NCBI GenBank assembly: GCA_937889795.1
Contig: CALBZH010000232.1
Location: 1 to 7,166, forward strand
DNA length: 7,166 nt
Origin: an uncultured Syntrophobacteraceae bacterium
GTDB taxonomy: Bacteria > Desulfobacterota > Syntrophobacteria > Syntrophobacterales > Syntrophobacteraceae
Reading direction: 5' to 3'
Both the position numbers and the translations under genes were made by a program. The stretch's first letter is position 1. Every line of letters begins with the position of its first letter. Below, piece by piece: positions 5,848-7,166 of this stretch. Under the pieces are notes generated by a model. That model made no database searches. It had not been told where the DNA came from and saw nothing but the letters and a program-made list of their open reading frames with translations.

Positions 5848-6738
5848 ATGGACATTCACCGCCTGGAAGTCTTCTGCAAGGTCATCGAGCTGCAAAGCTT
5901 CACCAAGGCCGCCGACGCCTCTTTTCTCACCCAGCCCACCGTCAGCGAGCACATCCGAATGCTCGAAGAAATGACAGGGGAAAAGCTGCTCGACCGCTTT
6001 GGCCGCGAGGTCCTGCCCACGCCGGCGGGAAAGATCCTCTACAAATACGCTCGCCAGATCATTCAACTGCGCAACGAAGCACTTCAGGCGCTCGACCGCT
6101 ACAAAGGGGTGCTCTCAGGGCACTTGAACATCGGCGCCAGCACCATCCCCGGAACTTACGTCCTCCCAGCGCTGATCGGCTCGTTCAAGGCGGCCTACCC
6201 GACCATACAGATCACGCTCAAAATCTCGAGCAGCGGGCAGATCGTCGAGAAGATCCTGGACGGTACGTTGGAGGTGGGGCTGATCGGCGCGAAATGGGCA
6301 GACCGCCGGATCGTTTTGGAGGAAGCGTTCTCGGACGAGCTCATTTTGGTCGTTCCTCCCCAGCATGCTTGGGCTTCCAGGACGTCCATCCCCTTGGAGG
6401 AGCTGACCAGCGAGCCCTTCATCCTCCGGGAGCGCGGCTCCGGAACGCGGATTGTGACCTTCCAGGCCTTTGAGGCCGCGGGGTTCGATCCTTTGCGTCT
6501 TAAGCCCGTCGCGGAAATGGGAACCACCGAAGCCGTCCGCCAGGGAATCAAGGCTGGAATCGGCGTTTCCATCTTGTCTTCGCAGGCGGTCGCCGAAGAC
6601 TTGGAACGGGGCACCCTGGTCTCCATAGCCTTGGAGGGAGCTCGTATTCTTCGCCCGTTCTTTCTCGCGCAACGCAAGAACCGGCAATCGTCCCCGCTGT
6701 GCGCCGCCTTCATCGAGCATCTGCGCAAAAGCGCCTGA
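5848..6738 (+). CDS. LysR-type transcriptional regulator, CysL/selenium-metabolism-associated type
   Basis: A 296-residue protein, the normal LysR length. The N-terminal winged helix-turn-helix spans about 1-60 (MDIHRLEVFCKV at the start, recognition segment LTQPTVSEHIRMLE at 27-40), followed by the long linker/dimerisation helix (about 60-88) and the two-lobed periplasmic-binding-protein-like effector domain (about 92-296). GASTIPGTYVLP (96-107) and RERGSGTR (194-201) are ligand-pocket motifs shared with CysL-like regulators that sense small sulfur anions or metabolites. From memory the sequence resembles the group annotated as selenium-metabolism-associated LysR regulators in anaerobes; I give that modest weight because no selenium or sulfur gene is visible. 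LysR proteins usually control a divergent neighbour, but here the upstream gene is co-directional and the downstream gene convergent, so its target is probably elsewhere. It starts 57 bp after ABC-F and ends 27 bp before the convergent RsmA gene. Confidence 0.92.
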   Translation: MDIHRLEVFCKVIELQSFTKAADASFLTQPTVSEHIRMLEEMTGEKLLDRFGREVLPTPAGKILYKYARQIIQLRNEALQALDRYKGVLSGHLNIGASTIPGTYVLPALIGSFKAAYPTIQITLKISSSGQIVEKILDGTLEVGLIGAKWADRRIVLEEAFSDELILVVPPQHAWASRTSIPLEELTSEPFILRERGSGTRIVTFQAFEAAGFDPLRLKPVAEMGTTEAVRQGIKAGIGVSILSSQAVAEDLERGTLVSIALEGARILRPFFLAQRKNRQSSPLCAAFIEHLRKSA

Positions 6739-6765
6739 CCTTGTGAGCCATTCGAGGAAAAACCT

Positions 6766-7166
6766 CTAGACCCTGCCAGTCTTGATCGCCGCCGCGATCC
6801 GAACATATTGCTCGGGGCTCAACGTTTCCGGCCTTTGCATGGGATCCACCCCAACTTCCATGAGCATCCCATCGATACGATCCTTGGATCCTTTCACAAA
6901 GGACTTCAGGGCGTTCGCAACGGTCTTGCGTCGCTGCTGAAAGGCGGCGTTCACGGCGGATCGGATCGAGCCAAGCTCTGAGGGCGGTGCAAGGGGATCT
7001 GGTCGGAAGGTTATTTTCAGTACGAGGGAATCGACCTTGGGAGGAGGATAAAACTGGCCGGGCCCAACGGAAAAGAGCGGGGTGACGCGAGCATAAATGC
7101 CCAGCAGAACTGACAGGACACCATAATCCTTCGAGCCAGGGACGGCGGCCAATCGGTCGCCCACTT
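6766..7166 (-). CDS. rsmA: 16S rRNA (adenine1518-N6/adenine1519-N6)-dimethyltransferase RsmA/KsgA, C-terminal part (5' end outside window)
   Basis: The frame is open to the right edge and ends with TAG at 6768-6766, giving about 133 residues of a protein usually near 270 long. The apparent first codon GTG at 7164 is internal: the partial codon before it is xAA, which fits the Glu of the family's EVA-x-RL motif, here followed by VGDRLAAVPGSKDYGVLSV. Further hallmarks are the segment VGPGQFYPPPKVDS (33-46 of the visible part) and FQQRRKTVANAL (75-86), then the C-terminal helical domain ending with PETLSPEQYVRIAAAI. The enzyme dimethylates two adjacent adenosines in the helix-45 loop of 16S rRNA during late small-subunit assembly, in the cytoplasm. 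The N-terminal SAM-binding Rossmann domain lies outside the window. No sign of damage is seen in the visible part. Confidence 0.95.
   Translation of the reverse strand, partial: VGDRLAAVPGSKDYGVLSVLLGIYARVTPLFSVGPGQFYPPPKVDSLVLKITFRPDPLAPPSELGSIRSAVNAAFQQRRKTVANALKSFVKGSKDRIDGMLMEVGVDPMQRPETLSPEQYVRIAAAIKTGRV

Noticed and set aside
4897..6066. A 389-codon open frame on the minus strand opposite the ABC-F gene and the start of LysR
   Set aside because: It is antisense to two strongly supported genes, shows no recognisable domain, and long antisense frames are common opposite GC-rich coding DNA.
6754..6766. GAGG-AAAAA-CCTC as a terminator between the convergent LysR and RsmA genes
   Set aside because: The stem is only 4 bp and no T-run follows on either strand.

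Overview
The window is a compact, fairly GC-rich bacterial chromosomal segment with short gaps and Gram-negative gene content: an outer-membrane TolC-type channel with a Sec signal peptide, and a CysL-like LysR regulator. The sequence character of the M24 peptidase and the LysR protein resembles Desulfobacterota (the former Deltaproteobacteria, for example the sulfate-reducing or syntrophic lineages). That placement is an inference from remembered family resemblance, not from a search. I see no tRNA, rRNA, CRISPR, insertion sequence, integrase or phage gene.

Layout, left to right. (1) The last 59 codons of a plus-strand gene ending in a PKD domain, 1-180. (2) A minus-strand cluster transcribed right to left: a HAD-superfamily hydrolase (start about 3538), a TolC-family outer-membrane protein (start about 2787) and an M24 creatinase/prolidase-type peptidase (start 1375). 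Gaps are 37 bp and 53 bp, and the second gap holds a 16-codon ORF that overlaps the TolC stop as ATGA. The M24 stop lies 1 bp from the stop of the PKD gene. (3) A 260-bp divergent intergenic region, 3539-3798, which must hold the promoters for both directions. (4) A plus-strand pair: a two-domain ABC-F ATPase starting at a GTG (3799-5790), then a LysR-type regulator (5848-6738). (5) A convergent minus-strand fragment, the C-terminal part of 16S rRNA dimethyltransferase RsmA/KsgA, running off the right edge.

How the genes might work together. ABC-F and RsmA both act on the ribosome but are in opposite orientation, so they do not form an operon. The HAD-TolC-M24 cluster looks co-transcribed but has no obvious shared pathway: the TolC protein has no periplasmic adaptor or inner-membrane pump beside it here, and would have to serve a transporter encoded elsewhere. 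The LysR regulator resembles the CysL/selenium-metabolism-associated type, but no sulfur or selenium gene is visible.

Overall this is ordinary core-genome content and I do not see a convincing undescribed system. The points worth a second look are an Asp in place of the usual second His in the M24 active site, the coupled mini-ORF between TolC and M24, two non-ATG starts (TTG for HAD, GTG for ABC-F), the near-zero convergent gap at 180/182, and a small inverted repeat over a possible HAD promoter.
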